From: Granulicella aggregans
GTDB lineage: Bacteria > Acidobacteriota > Terriglobia > Terriglobales > Acidobacteriaceae
Length of the DNA: 64,000 nt
Direction of reading: 5' to 3'
Assembly (NCBI RefSeq): GCF_014203275.1
Contig: NZ_JACHIP010000002.1
Coordinates: 310,001 to 374,000 of the forward strand
The translations under genes and the position numbers were made by a program. Under the pieces are notes generated by a model. The model searched no databases and was not told where the DNA came from. It saw only the letters and a program-made list of their open reading frames with translations. Positions within the stretch are counted from its first letter, which is position 1. Every line of letters begins with the position of its first letter. Of the stretch, positions 52,375 to 60,851 are shown in pieces.

Positions 52375-52404
52375 AAGATATCGTGCAATTTCGCGCAATG
52401 TCAA
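52375..52404 (-). promoter_or_regulatory. leaderless promoter of the NUDIX gene
   Basis: TTGACA (52404-52399), an 18-base spacer, TATCTT (52380-52375), then 6 bases and ATG. It is the clearest -35/-10 pair in the window. Confidence 0.7.
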
Positions 52405-52419
52405 GTATTATCGTGCAAT
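52381..52419. promoter_or_regulatory. three-copy operator between NUDIX and DeoR
   Basis: Direct repeats TCGTGCAAT (52381-52389), TCGCGCAAT (52391-52399) and TCGTGCAAT (52411-52419), at spacings of 10 and 20 bases, that is on one face of the helix. They overlap the NUDIX promoter spacer and the DeoR start codon. DeoR is the natural candidate to bind. Confidence 0.6.
52406..52411 (+). promoter_or_regulatory. -10 box of a leaderless start (deoR-like gene)
   Basis: TATTAT, 6 bases, then ATG 52418. Confidence 0.55.
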
Positions 52420-53173
52420 GCTTACGACTCAACGAAAGCAGCAGATTCTCTCTCTCCTGAAGCGCGATGGCCAGGTTGTGGCGAAGGATGTCAGCAAGGC
52501 GATGGGGGTCTCCGAGGACACCATTCGGCGCGATCTTCGCGAACTTGCGCAGGAGGGGCTGCTCCAGCGAGTGCATGGTGGAGCGTTGCCGGCGTCGCCA
52601 GCAGTCGCGGACTTTGCTGGACGAGAGTTACTGCGTCACGAAGGAAAGGTCGCGATTGGCATGGCCGCCGCTGCGATGGTCCGTCCAGGGCAGGTTGTCA
52701 TTCTGGATGGAGGGACGACAGCGCGAGAGGTCGCCCGGCATCTGCCTTCTGATTTGCAAGCGACGGTGGTGACGCACAGTCCTACGATTGCGCTTGAGCT
52801 GGTCCACCACGCTTCGGTTGAAGTCATTCTGCTTGGCGGACGACTGTTCAAGCACTCGATCGTTGCAGTGGGGGCGGAGACGATGGATTCAATCCGGCAA
52901 ATTCGTGCAGACACCTTCTTTATGGGGGTGACCGGAGTTCATCTGCAGACCGGGCTGACAACGGGCGATTACGAAGAGGCCGCGATCAAGCGAGCTCTGA
53001 GCGGTGCGGCGGCGGAGACAGTTGTGCTGGCGTCTGCGGAGAAGTTGAATGCGGCGTCGCCGTACCGCATCATGGGACTTGAGAAGGTGAGTTCGATCGT
53101 GATCGAGCGGGGTACCAGCGAAGTTGTGACGAAGGAGTATGAAGCCGCAGGCGTGAACCTGCTGCGAGCCTAG
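52418..53173 (+). CDS. DeoR/GlpR-family transcriptional repressor
   Basis: The 251-residue protein has the DeoR helix-turn-helix at the very N-terminus (MLTTQRKQQILSLLKRDG, then VSEDTIRRDLRELAQEG) and a phosphosugar-binding ISOCOT-type sensor domain (VILDGGTTAREVARHL, VILLGGRLFKHSIVAVG, SAEKLN). DeoR repressors respond to sugar phosphates. A leaderless start and the three-repeat operator at its start codon point to autoregulation. The MFS transporter converges after it with a 14-bp gap. Confidence 0.92.
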   Translation: MLTTQRKQQILSLLKRDGQVVAKDVSKAMGVSEDTIRRDLRELAQEGLLQRVHGGALPASPAVADFAGRELLRHEGKVAIGMAAAAMVRPGQVVILDGGTTAREVARHLPSDLQATVVTHSPTIALELVHHASVEVILLGGRLFKHSIVAVGAETMDSIRQIRADTFFMGVTGVHLQTGLTTGDYEEAAIKRALSGAAAETVVLASAEKLNAASPYRIMGLEKVSSIVIERGTSEVVTKEYEAAGVNLLRA

Positions 53174-53187
53174 AAGCGGTGTGATGG

Positions 53188-54420
53188 CTAGTGCGAGATG
53201 CGGAGGCCGGGCTCGCGGGAGATTGGGCGAGGGTTGTTCCGATCGAGGCGGACGGCAAGGAAGGCGAGAGCAAGGGTTACGAGGGCGATGGCGGCGCTGG
53301 CGAAGGTGAGGCTGCGATAGCCATATCCGGCAGTGATGATGAGGCCGCCAAGTGAGGCTCCGGTGGCGTTGCCGAAGTTGAAGGCTCCCTGATTGAGGGT
53401 GGCGGCGAGGTTGGGGGCTTCGGAGGCGTGGTCGACGACGCGGGACTGGAGCGGAGCGCCGGCACCGAACTGGATCGCTCCCCAGATGAGGATCATAGCG
53501 ATGCAGGGGATGGCGTAGGGCTCTGCGAAGTAGAGGGCGAAGAGCGAGGCCATAAGGGCGAGCATCGAGGCGATAAGGAAGGTTCTTGGGTGAAGGTCTG
53601 AGAGGGTGCCGCCCGCGAGGTTGCCAATGGTGATACCGACGCCGAAGAGCAGCAACGTAAGCGTGACCATATGCGGCGAGACGTGGGTGACGACGAGCAG
53701 CGTGGGCGCGACGTAGGTGTAGACGCAGAAGAGCGAGGCAGAGGTGAGGGTGCTCATAAACATACCGAGCAGTACTTGAGGACGGCGGAGGACGCGGAAC
53801 TCGTGGATGAGATTACTCTTCCCTGCTTCCTGCGGCGGGACGAGAAAGAAGAGCGCGGTCGCGGCGGCGAGGCCGATGGGCACGATGGCCCAGAAGGCGG
53901 CACGCCAACCGTATGCCTGGCCGAGAGCGGTACCGGCGGGAACTCCGAGAACGTTGGCGAGGGTGAGGCCGGAGAACATGAGTGCGATCGCCTGTGATCG
54001 CTGATTCCGGGGCACCAGATTCGCAGCGACTACGGAGCCGATGCCGAAGAAGGCTCCGTGGCAGAGGGCGGTGAGGACGCGGGCGGCGAAGAGGAGGTTG
54101 TAGGTGGGCGCGACGGCGCAGGCGAGGTTGCCGAGAGTGAAGACGGCCATCAGCAAGAGCAGGGCGCGCTTGCGCTCCAAGTGGGCAGTGGCGAGGGCGA
54201 CAAGCGGAGCTCCGATGGTAACGGAGAGAGCGTAGCCGGTGACCAGCGCACCGGCCTTGGGGATGGTGACGGCGAAGTCGCGCGAGAGTTCCGGCAGCAG
54301 ACCCATGATGATGAACTCGCTGGTGCCGATGCCGAAGGCCGCGACGGCGAGCGCCATGAGCGGCGTGCGGGTGAGGATGCTGGCGGGCTTCTGCGCCTGC
54401 TCGGCGAAAGAGGTGTCCAT
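53188..54420 (-). CDS. MFS transporter, AraJ/YdhP-like exporter
   Basis: The 410-residue protein has 12 predicted helices with the MFS loop 2-3 motif (GAPLVALATAHLERKRALL) and the DHA1-type block GTSEFIIMGLLPELSRDF, as in AraJ/YdhP/PbuE exporters of sugars, drugs or nucleosides. The start ATG 54420 is preceded by TAAACT ending exactly 6 bases upstream, so the transcript may be leaderless; GGAAGA sits in that gap but is too close to serve as a normal ribosome site. It converges with DeoR and is divergent from the GH127 gene. Confidence 0.87.
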   Translation of the reverse strand: MDTSFAEQAQKPASILTRTPLMALAVAAFGIGTSEFIIMGLLPELSRDFAVTIPKAGALVTGYALSVTIGAPLVALATAHLERKRALLLLMAVFTLGNLACAVAPTYNLLFAARVLTALCHGAFFGIGSVVAANLVPRNQRSQAIALMFSGLTLANVLGVPAGTALGQAYGWRAAFWAIVPIGLAAATALFFLVPPQEAGKSNLIHEFRVLRRPQVLLGMFMSTLTSASLFCVYTYVAPTLLVVTHVSPHMVTLTLLLFGVGITIGNLAGGTLSDLHPRTFLIASMLALMASLFALYFAEPYAIPCIAMILIWGAIQFGAGAPLQSRVVDHASEAPNLAATLNQGAFNFGNATGASLGGLIITAGYGYRSLTFASAAIALVTLALAFLAVRLDRNNPRPISREPGLRISH

Positions 54421-54426
54421 TCTTCC

Positions 54427-54432
54427 AGTTTA
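54427..54432 (-). promoter_or_regulatory. -10 box of a leaderless start (MFS gene at 54420)
   Basis: TAAACT on the minus strand, 6 bases, then ATG. Confidence 0.5.
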
Positions 54433-54562
54433 TCTGGAGGACTGGCTTGCAGAGTTTGCGACCGCGAGCATGGGACAGTCGTACTACGGTGGATTGAGAG
54501 TCGTAGCACGGGTGGCGTAGGATTTCTGCGACTGAAGACAAGGGTTCGGGGGATCTATCGCG

Positions 54563-56458
54563 ATGTCGTTTCACTCGTTTACGCGCAGGGATGTGTTGAA
54601 GGGTGGGGCTGCGGCCTCAGTAGGGCTGGCATTAGGTGGGCGGGCGATGGCGGATCTTCTGCCGGGTGCAGGCGCGGGTGCGCGGCTAAAGCAGCTTGAG
54701 TATGGTCAGGTCACGCTGCTGCCGGGGCCGATGCGGACGCAGTTTGAGCAGACGCAGGCGCGGTTTCTGGGGCTGGATAACGACATGCTGCTGAAGCCGT
54801 TTCGACAGGGGGCAGGACTCGACGCTCCGGGCGACGATATGGGCGGGTGGTACTCGAACTCGCGGTTCTGGGCGACCAATGGCGGGGCGGAGGGATTCGT
54901 TGCAGGGCACAGCTTTGGACAGTATGTGTCTGCGCTCTCGCGAGGATATGCGGCTACGGGCGATCGCGCGACGAAGGTGAAGGTGGAGCAGCTTGTGGCG
55001 GGGCTGCAACCAACTTTGGTGAGCAAGTTTTATGACGGATATCATCTGCCCGGATATACGTTCGATAAGACGTTCTGCGGGCTGAGTGACGCTTGTTATC
55101 TTGCGGGCGTGAAGTCTGCGGAACCGGCGATGAAGGTGGCTCTGGATGCGGCGCTGCCGCATCTGCCGGAAAAGGCGCTCTCGCGGATGGAGCAGCATGC
55201 ACGGCCACATAAGATCGACGGCGATACGTGGGACGAGACGTATACGCTGCCGGAGAATCTATTTCTGGCTTATCAGCGAACGGGTGACGTGAAGTATCGC
55301 GACACGGCGGTAAGGTTTCTTGAAGATGACCTGCTCTTCAATCCGCTGGCCGAGGACATCAACGTGCTGCCGGGAGAGCATGCGTACAGCCACGTGAACG
55401 CGCTGAGTTCAGCGATGCAGGCTTATTTGACGACAGGCAGCGAGAAGCACCTGCGGGCAGCTACGAACGGGTTTCGCATCGTGCAGGATCAGAGCTATGC
55501 GACTGGAGGATGGGGGCCGGGTGAGTCGCTGCTGCGGCCGCATACGGATGATCTGGCGCGGAGTTTGTTCTCGGAGCGGAACAGTTTTGAGACGCCCTGC
55601 GGAGCGTATGGGCACTTCAAGATCACGCGTTATCTGCTGCGCGTGACGGGCGACAGCCGTTATGGCGACAGCATGGAGCGGGTGCTCTACAACACGGTGC
55701 TGGGGGTGAAGCCGATCCAGGAGGATGGGTCGAGCTTTTATTACTCGGACTACAGCATGAATGGGCGCAAACTTTATTACGCGAATAAGTGGCCGTGCTG
55801 CTCCGGGACGCTGCCGCAGATGGCGGCGGACTATGGAATCAGCTCCTACTTCGCGAGCGATGCGGGTCTGCATGTGAATCTATTTGTGCCTTCGCAGGTT
55901 ACATGGAAGCAAGGTGGTGTTCCGGTGACGCTGGTGCAGGAGACGGAGTATCCGTTCCGGCAGACTACGAAGATGACGTTGAAGCTGACTGCGGAGCGGG
56001 AGTTTGTGCTGAACCTGCGGATTCCGGCGTGGGCCGGGCCGGGGACGCGGGTGCTGGTGAATGGCAAGAGCGTGGATGGCGAGGTGAAGCCGGGGACGTT
56101 TTACGCGGTGAAGCGCGGCTGGCGAAATGGCGATGTGATGGAGATGGAGTTCGGGATGCCGGTGCGAGTGGAGACGTTGAGCATGAACGTCAATCAACAT
56201 TCGTCGACCGAACCGGGCAAGATGTTGGCTTCCGAGAACACTACTGAGTTCGCGGCGTTGATGAGCGGGCCGGTGGTCTACATGGCGACCGGGCACTGGC
56301 CGACGGAGATGACGCGCTCTAGCTTAATGGCGGCGAAGAAGGTGGAGGGCGGCGACGCTTACTCGGTGGAGACGGGTGGGGCGCCGGTTTTGTTCAAGCC
56401 GTTTATGGGGATTGGGGATGAGATGTATCGGACGTATCAGACGTTGAAGTTGGGGTAA
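54563..56458 (+). CDS. Tat-exported GH127-family beta-L-arabinofuranosidase-like enzyme
   Basis: The 631-residue protein starts with a Tat signal (FTRRDVLKGGAAASVGLALGG). The body is the DUF1680/GH127 alpha-barrel: DDMGGWYSNSRF, FETPCGAYGHFKITRYLLRVTG cited by its halves, YCC-type motif WPCCSGTLPQM with C412-C413 (the zinc-bound nucleophile Cys of GH127 enzymes such as HypBA1 lies in this block), and a C-terminal beta-sandwich. It releases beta-L-arabinofuranose from plant hydroxyproline-rich glycans or pectin side chains. The exporter and DeoR-NUDIX genes next to it suggest a pentose-linked locus, by inference. Confidence 0.85.
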   Translation: MSFHSFTRRDVLKGGAAASVGLALGGRAMADLLPGAGAGARLKQLEYGQVTLLPGPMRTQFEQTQARFLGLDNDMLLKPFRQGAGLDAPGDDMGGWYSNSRFWATNGGAEGFVAGHSFGQYVSALSRGYAATGDRATKVKVEQLVAGLQPTLVSKFYDGYHLPGYTFDKTFCGLSDACYLAGVKSAEPAMKVALDAALPHLPEKALSRMEQHARPHKIDGDTWDETYTLPENLFLAYQRTGDVKYRDTAVRFLEDDLLFNPLAEDINVLPGEHAYSHVNALSSAMQAYLTTGSEKHLRAATNGFRIVQDQSYATGGWGPGESLLRPHTDDLARSLFSERNSFETPCGAYGHFKITRYLLRVTGDSRYGDSMERVLYNTVLGVKPIQEDGSSFYYSDYSMNGRKLYYANKWPCCSGTLPQMAADYGISSYFASDAGLHVNLFVPSQVTWKQGGVPVTLVQETEYPFRQTTKMTLKLTAEREFVLNLRIPAWAGPGTRVLVNGKSVDGEVKPGTFYAVKRGWRNGDVMEMEFGMPVRVETLSMNVNQHSSTEPGKMLASENTTEFAALMSGPVVYMATGHWPTEMTRSSLMAAKKVEGGDAYSVETGGAPVLFKPFMGIGDEMYRTYQTLKLG

Positions 56459-56518
56459 GAGGAAATCTGTTGGGAAGGTCTCGGCGCGGCGAAGAAGTCC
56501 GGCCGCGCTGGGGCGAGA

Positions 56519-56562
56519 CGCCCACCTTAGCGACGATGAAACGGTCGCGAAGATGGGGCTCC
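56519..56562 (+). repeat. variant family A element
   Basis: CGCCCACCTTAGCGAC, loop GATGAAACG, GTCGCGAAGATGGGGCTCCC. The stem AGCGAC/GTCGC and the outer CCA/TGG pair replace the usual bases, and the loop resembles that at 4313. Confidence 0.6.
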
Positions 56563-56614
56563 CGGATTTGGCGGTTGAACAGTTCGGGCGGTACGGGTGA
56601 TGCGGGCGGCGTCG

Positions 56615-56655
56615 GGATTCTTCCCCTTCGACAAACTCAGGGGTCAGAATGACGG
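56615..56655 (+). repeat. family D element, diverged
   Basis: GGGATTCTTCCCCTTCGAC on the left, CTCAGGGGTCAGAATGACGG on the right; CCCC and GGGG pair. Confidence 0.65.
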
Positions 56656-56706
56656 TTCTTTTGGTGGACCAGATGGGTGGATGGTGAGGTTGGATCGTGG
56701 GCTTGG

Positions 56707-56712
56707 TAGCAT
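56707..56712 (+). promoter_or_regulatory. -10 box of a leaderless start (recG)
   Basis: TAGCAT, 6 bases, then GTG 56719; no ribosome binding site. Confidence 0.45.
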
Positions 56713-56718
56713 CGGGAT

Positions 56719-59091
56719 GTGCTTGAACTCTCTACGCCGGTGAAGTTTCTCAAAAGGGTGGGGGAGCGGGTCGCTGTCGAGCTGGAGAAGCGCGGTGTCG
56801 ACACGGTCGAGGACCTGCTGTATCACCTGCCGTTTCGCTACGAGGACCGGCTGAATCCGGTGCCGATCTCCGCGCTGAAGGCGGGGCAGATGGCTTCGAT
56901 CATCGGAGAGGTGAGGGGCGCGACGCTGCTGCAGACCAAGCATATGCCGCTGTTTGAGATGACCGTGGGGCAGGGGCTCGACACGGTGAAGTGCATGTGG
57001 TTTCGCGGGACTTATCTCAAGGACAAGTTCCGTACCGGGCAGATGGTGGCGCTGTATGGGAAGCTGGAGCCTTCGCGGTCGAGTGCGGGGAAGTTCAAGA
57101 TGATTCAGCCGCAGTTCGAGCTGTTGCCTACGGATGCACAAGGCGAGGACGCTGAGTTTTCCATGCTGGAAGTGGGGCGGATCGTGCCGGTGTACGAGAC
57201 GCTGGGTGGGACGACGGCGTGGGGAGCGAAGCTGGGGTCGAAGTGGTTGAGACGGGTGCTTTGGTCGATCTTTGAGGAGATGGAGAGTGGTGGCGGTCCC
57301 ACTCATCGCGATGATGCTGCGATGAATGGGGCACAGGGTGTTCCTGTGGTCGACGCCGAAACTCTTCCTGGGAATTTGCGTGGGCGGCTGAAGTTACCGG
57401 CGCGGTTGGAGGCTCTGAAGGCGGTTCATTTTCCAGAGGCGGGGACGCCGATGATGGAGTTGATTGCGGCGACTACGCCGGGGCATCGGCGGCTGATCTT
57501 TGAAGAGCTGTTCTACCTCGAACTGGGGCTGGAGTTGAAGCGGCGACGGATGCGGGAGCGCGCAGGGACGGCGTTCACGACTGGCGATGGCGTTCGGAAG
57601 GCGATCAAACAGGTGCTGCCGTTTCATCCGACTGCGGCGCAAAAGCGCGTACTCGGCGAGATCGTTACGGACATGAAGCGGCCGCAGCCGATGCGGCGGC
57701 TACTGCAGGGTGATGTGGGATCGGGCAAGACGATCGTGGCGATGCAGGCGGCGCTGGTGGCGATTGAGAACGGCTACCAGGTGGCGTTAATGGCGCCGAC
57801 GGAGATTCTTGCTACGCAGCATTATTTGTCGGCGAGGAAGCTCTTCGCTGATGCGATATCGCCGAAGACGGGGCGGTCTTATCGGGTGACACTTTTGACC
57901 GGGTCGCTGGACGAGGCGACCAAGCGTGGGGCGCGAGGGACGATCTATCGCGGAGAGACGCAGCTTGCGATTGGGACTCATGCGTTGATCGAGGACAAGG
58001 TGGACTTCGCGAACCTTGGGCTGGTCATTGTCGACGAACAGCATCGGTTTGGCGTGCAGCAGCGATTTCGACTGATGAAGAAGGACGATGCGCTCGATCC
58101 CGATGTGCTGGTGATGACGGCTACGCCGATTCCACGGACGCTGGCGTTGACGTTGTATGGGGACCTTGATGTGAGCGTGCTCGATGAGTTGCCGCCGGGA
58201 CGAACGCCGATTGTGACTCGGAGGACAACGGAGGAACGCGCCGGCGATGTGTGGGATTTCGTGCGCAAGCAGGTGGCGCAGGGGCGACAGGCTTATATCG
58301 TTTATCCCGTGATTGAGGGGGCCAAGGACGATCAGCCGGAGTTGGACTTTGCTCACGATGAAGAGATGGAGGCGAAGGCCGAAGCTGCGTTGAGTGCCGG
58401 GGCAAAGACGGCGAAGAAGGCAGCGAAGAAAGCCGCTGTGAAGAGCAAGAGCGTAAAGCCGGCACTGTTTCCTAAGGCGAAGCTGCGGTCGGCTACCGAG
58501 ATGTATGAGGAACTGAGGAAGGGTGGGCTTGCTGGGCTGCGGATTGAGCTGCTGCATGGGCGGATGAGTTCTGATGACAAGGAAGTGGCGATGGCGCGGT
58601 TCAAGCGCGGCGACGTGGATGTGCTGATTGCTACGACGGTGATTGAAGTGGGCGTGGATGTGCCGAACGCTACCGTGATGGTGATCGAACATGCGGAGCG
58701 GTTTGGTATGGCGCAGATGCACCAGTTGCGTGGGCGCGTGGGGCGTGGAGCGGCGAAGAGTTACTGCATCCTAATGACCGGAGGCCGCGTGAGCGAGCAG
58801 GCCGAGGCCCGACTGGATGCAATGGTGCGGACACAGGATGGGTTCGAGTTGGCAGAGCTAGATCTGCAGCAACGCGGGCCGGGGGAGTTCTTTGGGACGC
58901 GGCAGGCGGGGCTGCCGGAGTTTCGCGTGGCAAATCTAATCCGGGATAGGGAGCAGTTGGAGCTGGCCAAAGTGGAGGCGGCAAGGTTTGCGCGAGAGCC
59001 TGATCCGAAGGTCTCCGACGAGGAGCGGCAGGTGGTGTGGGCACGGCTGAAGCAACAGTGGCAACGAAGATATGGGCTGGTGGAGGCGTAG
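56719..59091 (+). CDS. recG: ATP-dependent DNA helicase RecG
   Basis: The 790-residue protein (usual length about 690) unwinds stalled replication forks and Holliday junctions. It has the N-terminal wedge OB domain (about 1-180: VEDLLYHLPFRYEDR, MASIIGEVRG), then the motor: Walker A GDVGSGKTIVAMQ (near 332), DEQHRFGVQQR, TATPIPRTLALT, ATTVIEVGVDVPNA, QLRGRVGRG. Two extra segments explain the excess: residues about 190-215, containing an in-frame family A repeat (193-206), and a Lys/Ala-rich stretch (about 552-590) inside the helicase domain. Start is GTG 56719, supported by TAGCAT 6 bases upstream. Confidence 0.95.
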   Translation: MLELSTPVKFLKRVGERVAVELEKRGVDTVEDLLYHLPFRYEDRLNPVPISALKAGQMASIIGEVRGATLLQTKHMPLFEMTVGQGLDTVKCMWFRGTYLKDKFRTGQMVALYGKLEPSRSSAGKFKMIQPQFELLPTDAQGEDAEFSMLEVGRIVPVYETLGGTTAWGAKLGSKWLRRVLWSIFEEMESGGGPTHRDDAAMNGAQGVPVVDAETLPGNLRGRLKLPARLEALKAVHFPEAGTPMMELIAATTPGHRRLIFEELFYLELGLELKRRRMRERAGTAFTTGDGVRKAIKQVLPFHPTAAQKRVLGEIVTDMKRPQPMRRLLQGDVGSGKTIVAMQAALVAIENGYQVALMAPTEILATQHYLSARKLFADAISPKTGRSYRVTLLTGSLDEATKRGARGTIYRGETQLAIGTHALIEDKVDFANLGLVIVDEQHRFGVQQRFRLMKKDDALDPDVLVMTATPIPRTLALTLYGDLDVSVLDELPPGRTPIVTRRTTEERAGDVWDFVRKQVAQGRQAYIVYPVIEGAKDDQPELDFAHDEEMEAKAEAALSAGAKTAKKAAKKAAVKSKSVKPALFPKAKLRSATEMYEELRKGGLAGLRIELLHGRMSSDDKEVAMARFKRGDVDVLIATTVIEVGVDVPNATVMVIEHAERFGMAQMHQLRGRVGRGAAKSYCILMTGGRVSEQAEARLDAMVRTQDGFELAELDLQQRGPGEFFGTRQAGLPEFRVANLIRDREQLELAKVEAARFAREPDPKVSDEERQVVWARLKQQWQRRYGLVEA
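57296..57334 (+). repeat. family A element inside recG, in frame
   Basis: A 39-bp (13-codon) copy: GTCCCACTCATCGC, GATGATGCT, GCGATGAATGGGGCAC. It encodes GPTHRDDAAMNGA at about residues 193-206 of RecG and nearly matches the intergenic copies at 37482 and 511. Confidence 0.85.
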
Positions 59092-59100
59092 AGCCTGCGC

Positions 59101-59871
59101 TCAACGAGTCTCTTTAAGAAACTGGATTAGGTCTTTGCGCTCCTGCGGCTTTACGACGCTGAAGCTCATGTTGTTGCCGGGAACGAATGCGTCCGGGTCA
59201 GTGAGCCAGCGATCAAGCGTCGTCTCGTTCCACACAATATGGGCATTCTTGAGCGCGGCGGAGTAGTCGAAGCCGGGAAGCTGCGCGGCAGGCTTGCCGA
59301 CGATTCCGAGCAGCCTTGGGCCTTCGTGACTTTGTTCGAGAGCGTGACAGCCTGTACAGCGCTTTTCGAAGAGCATTGAGCCTGCGGCGGCATCGCCGAT
59401 GTGGGTCGCAGACGCCTGGTCAATTGAATTGCGACCGCGCGCCCAGGCTGTCAGGGTTTGCAGATCGGTTGTCGTGACAGCGGCGTTGCGATGGATGAAG
59501 CGGTACTGCGGGAGCGGCATATCGTTCGATTTCGTCTCCTTGAGAATGAGGGACTGCAGGGTCTGCTGTTTGTCGGGCGAATAGGTATCCCAGGCTGTGA
59601 GGTCAAGGTGTCTGCGACCCTCGACGATGTCGCGCTCCATCAGCCAGGAGACGGGAGCGAAGCGGCCATACAGGTGCGGGCGGGAGTAGTCGGAGTGACA
59701 GTCGGCGCACTTGCTGGAGAGGATAGCGTCAACCTGCGGCGGGATGGAGCTGTGATGAGTTGGCGGGGCCGGGGTGAAGAGGCCCGCGTCCCCTAAGGGA
59801 TGGACGCGGGCGAGGAGCAGCGAGGCTGCCAGAGCAGTGATACAGGTGAGGAGGGCGATGCGGGCGCTCAT
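59101..59871 (-). CDS. dihaem cytochrome: haem-binding domain plus cytochrome c
   Basis: The 256-residue protein has an N-terminal signal or anchor (IALLTCITALAASLLL), a first haem site C-A-D-C-H in a haem-binding domain (about 45-130: LSSKCADCHSDYSRP), and a second class-I cytochrome c domain (about 155-256) with C-T-G-C-H (FEKRCTGCHALEQ). A Met ligand candidate is in PGNNMSFSVV. It would carry electrons on the periplasmic side. Its ATG overlaps the stop of the phosphoesterase gene (ATGA), so the two are one operon. The start is fixed by this overlap and the signal sequence. Confidence 0.85.
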   Translation of the reverse strand: MSARIALLTCITALAASLLLARVHPLGDAGLFTPAPPTHHSSIPPQVDAILSSKCADCHSDYSRPHLYGRFAPVSWLMERDIVEGRRHLDLTAWDTYSPDKQQTLQSLILKETKSNDMPLPQYRFIHRNAAVTTTDLQTLTAWARGRNSIDQASATHIGDAAAGSMLFEKRCTGCHALEQSHEGPRLLGIVGKPAAQLPGFDYSAALKNAHIVWNETTLDRWLTDPDAFVPGNNMSFSVVKPQERKDLIQFLKETR

Positions 59872-60851
59872 GCGTTCTCCGCGAGCGAAGCATCGACGAT
59901 GGCAAGGTGGGAGTGTTTCGCGATGTACTGAACCTCCGTGATTCCGAGGACGCTGCGGAGCTTGCCTGCTGGCACCATCATTGGGCCCGCGCTGGGTGCC
60001 TTGCCGGGAGCGGGCTGGGGGAAGGCCGTTGAGGTTGCGGTATGGAAGGCAACGTTGCCTTCGACCTTCTGCACAACCTGGTGGATGTGGCCGTTGAGCA
60101 CCGTCACCGAGCCGAAGCGCTTGAAGTAGCTGAGGGCTTCCGCGCCGTCCTTGGTGCCCCAGCCCCACTCGGGATAGACCATCCATAGCGGAATGTGGGC
60201 GAAGATGACGATGGGTGTGGAAGCTGAGAGATCAGTGAGGTCCTGCTTGAGCCACGCGAGTTGTTCTGGGCCAAGCTTGCCGAGGGCGTCGATCTGCAGG
60301 CAGTTATTCAGCCCGATGAAGTGGACGCCGCGATGATTGAAGCTGTACCAGCCGGTTCCCAGGGTCCCTTTGCCGAAGCGCGCCATATACTGTGCTCCGT
60401 CGTCGGAGGAGAAGTCGTGTTCTCCGGGAACGTAGAAGGTCTCGCCGGCCTTGGCGGACTTGATGAGTTGCTGGGCGGTGTCGAACTCGGCTGGCTTGGC
60501 GGAGTGGGTGATGTCGCCGGTGTGGAGCAGGAGTTCGGGAGTTGTGGGGAGGGCGTTGATCTTGTCGAGGGCAATCTTTAGAGTGCCGGTGACGTCCTGG
60601 TTCGCGGGCTTGTTGAAACCGATATGGCTGTCGCTGATCTGGACGAAGCTAAAGCTGCTTTGCGCGGCAGCATGGCTGGACGGCGTGGCGGCGAAGAGCT
60701 TCGAGGTAGGGACGCCGCCCACCATGCTCCAGATAAGGCCGGTTCCAGCCCATGCCATGCAGGACAGGAAGTTGCGGCGGTCGATGCCGTCGGCCGACGG
60801 TGTGGATGCTGATGTATCAGGCGCTGATTCGGGTAGATGTTGATCGCTCAT
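59868..60851 (-). CDS. Tat-exported calcineurin-like metallophosphoesterase
   Basis: The 327-residue protein has a Tat signal (GIDRRNFLSCMAWAG, residues 23-37) and the five metallophosphoesterase motifs: QISDSHIG, LHTGDITH, VPGEHD (GNHD variant), FAHIPLW and LNGHIHQV. It hydrolyses phosphodiesters or monoesters after export in folded form. GCGGAGGA lies 9 bases before the ATG. It leads the two-gene operon with the dihaem cytochrome and is divergent from the ECF sigma gene, so it is a likely target of that sigma factor. Confidence 0.9.
   Translation of the reverse strand: MSDQHLPESAPDTSASTPSADGIDRRNFLSCMAWAGTGLIWSMVGGVPTSKLFAATPSSHAAAQSSFSFVQISDSHIGFNKPANQDVTGTLKIALDKINALPTTPELLLHTGDITHSAKPAEFDTAQQLIKSAKAGETFYVPGEHDFSSDDGAQYMARFGKGTLGTGWYSFNHRGVHFIGLNNCLQIDALGKLGPEQLAWLKQDLTDLSASTPIVIFAHIPLWMVYPEWGWGTKDGAEALSYFKRFGSVTVLNGHIHQVVQKVEGNVAFHTATSTAFPQPAPGKAPSAGPMMVPAGKLRSVLGITEVQYIAKHSHLAIVDASLAENA

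Noticed and set aside
59872-60186. N-terminal extension of the cytochrome frame
   Set aside because: It lies entirely inside the phosphoesterase gene; the signal sequence and the ATGA overlap fix the start at 59871.
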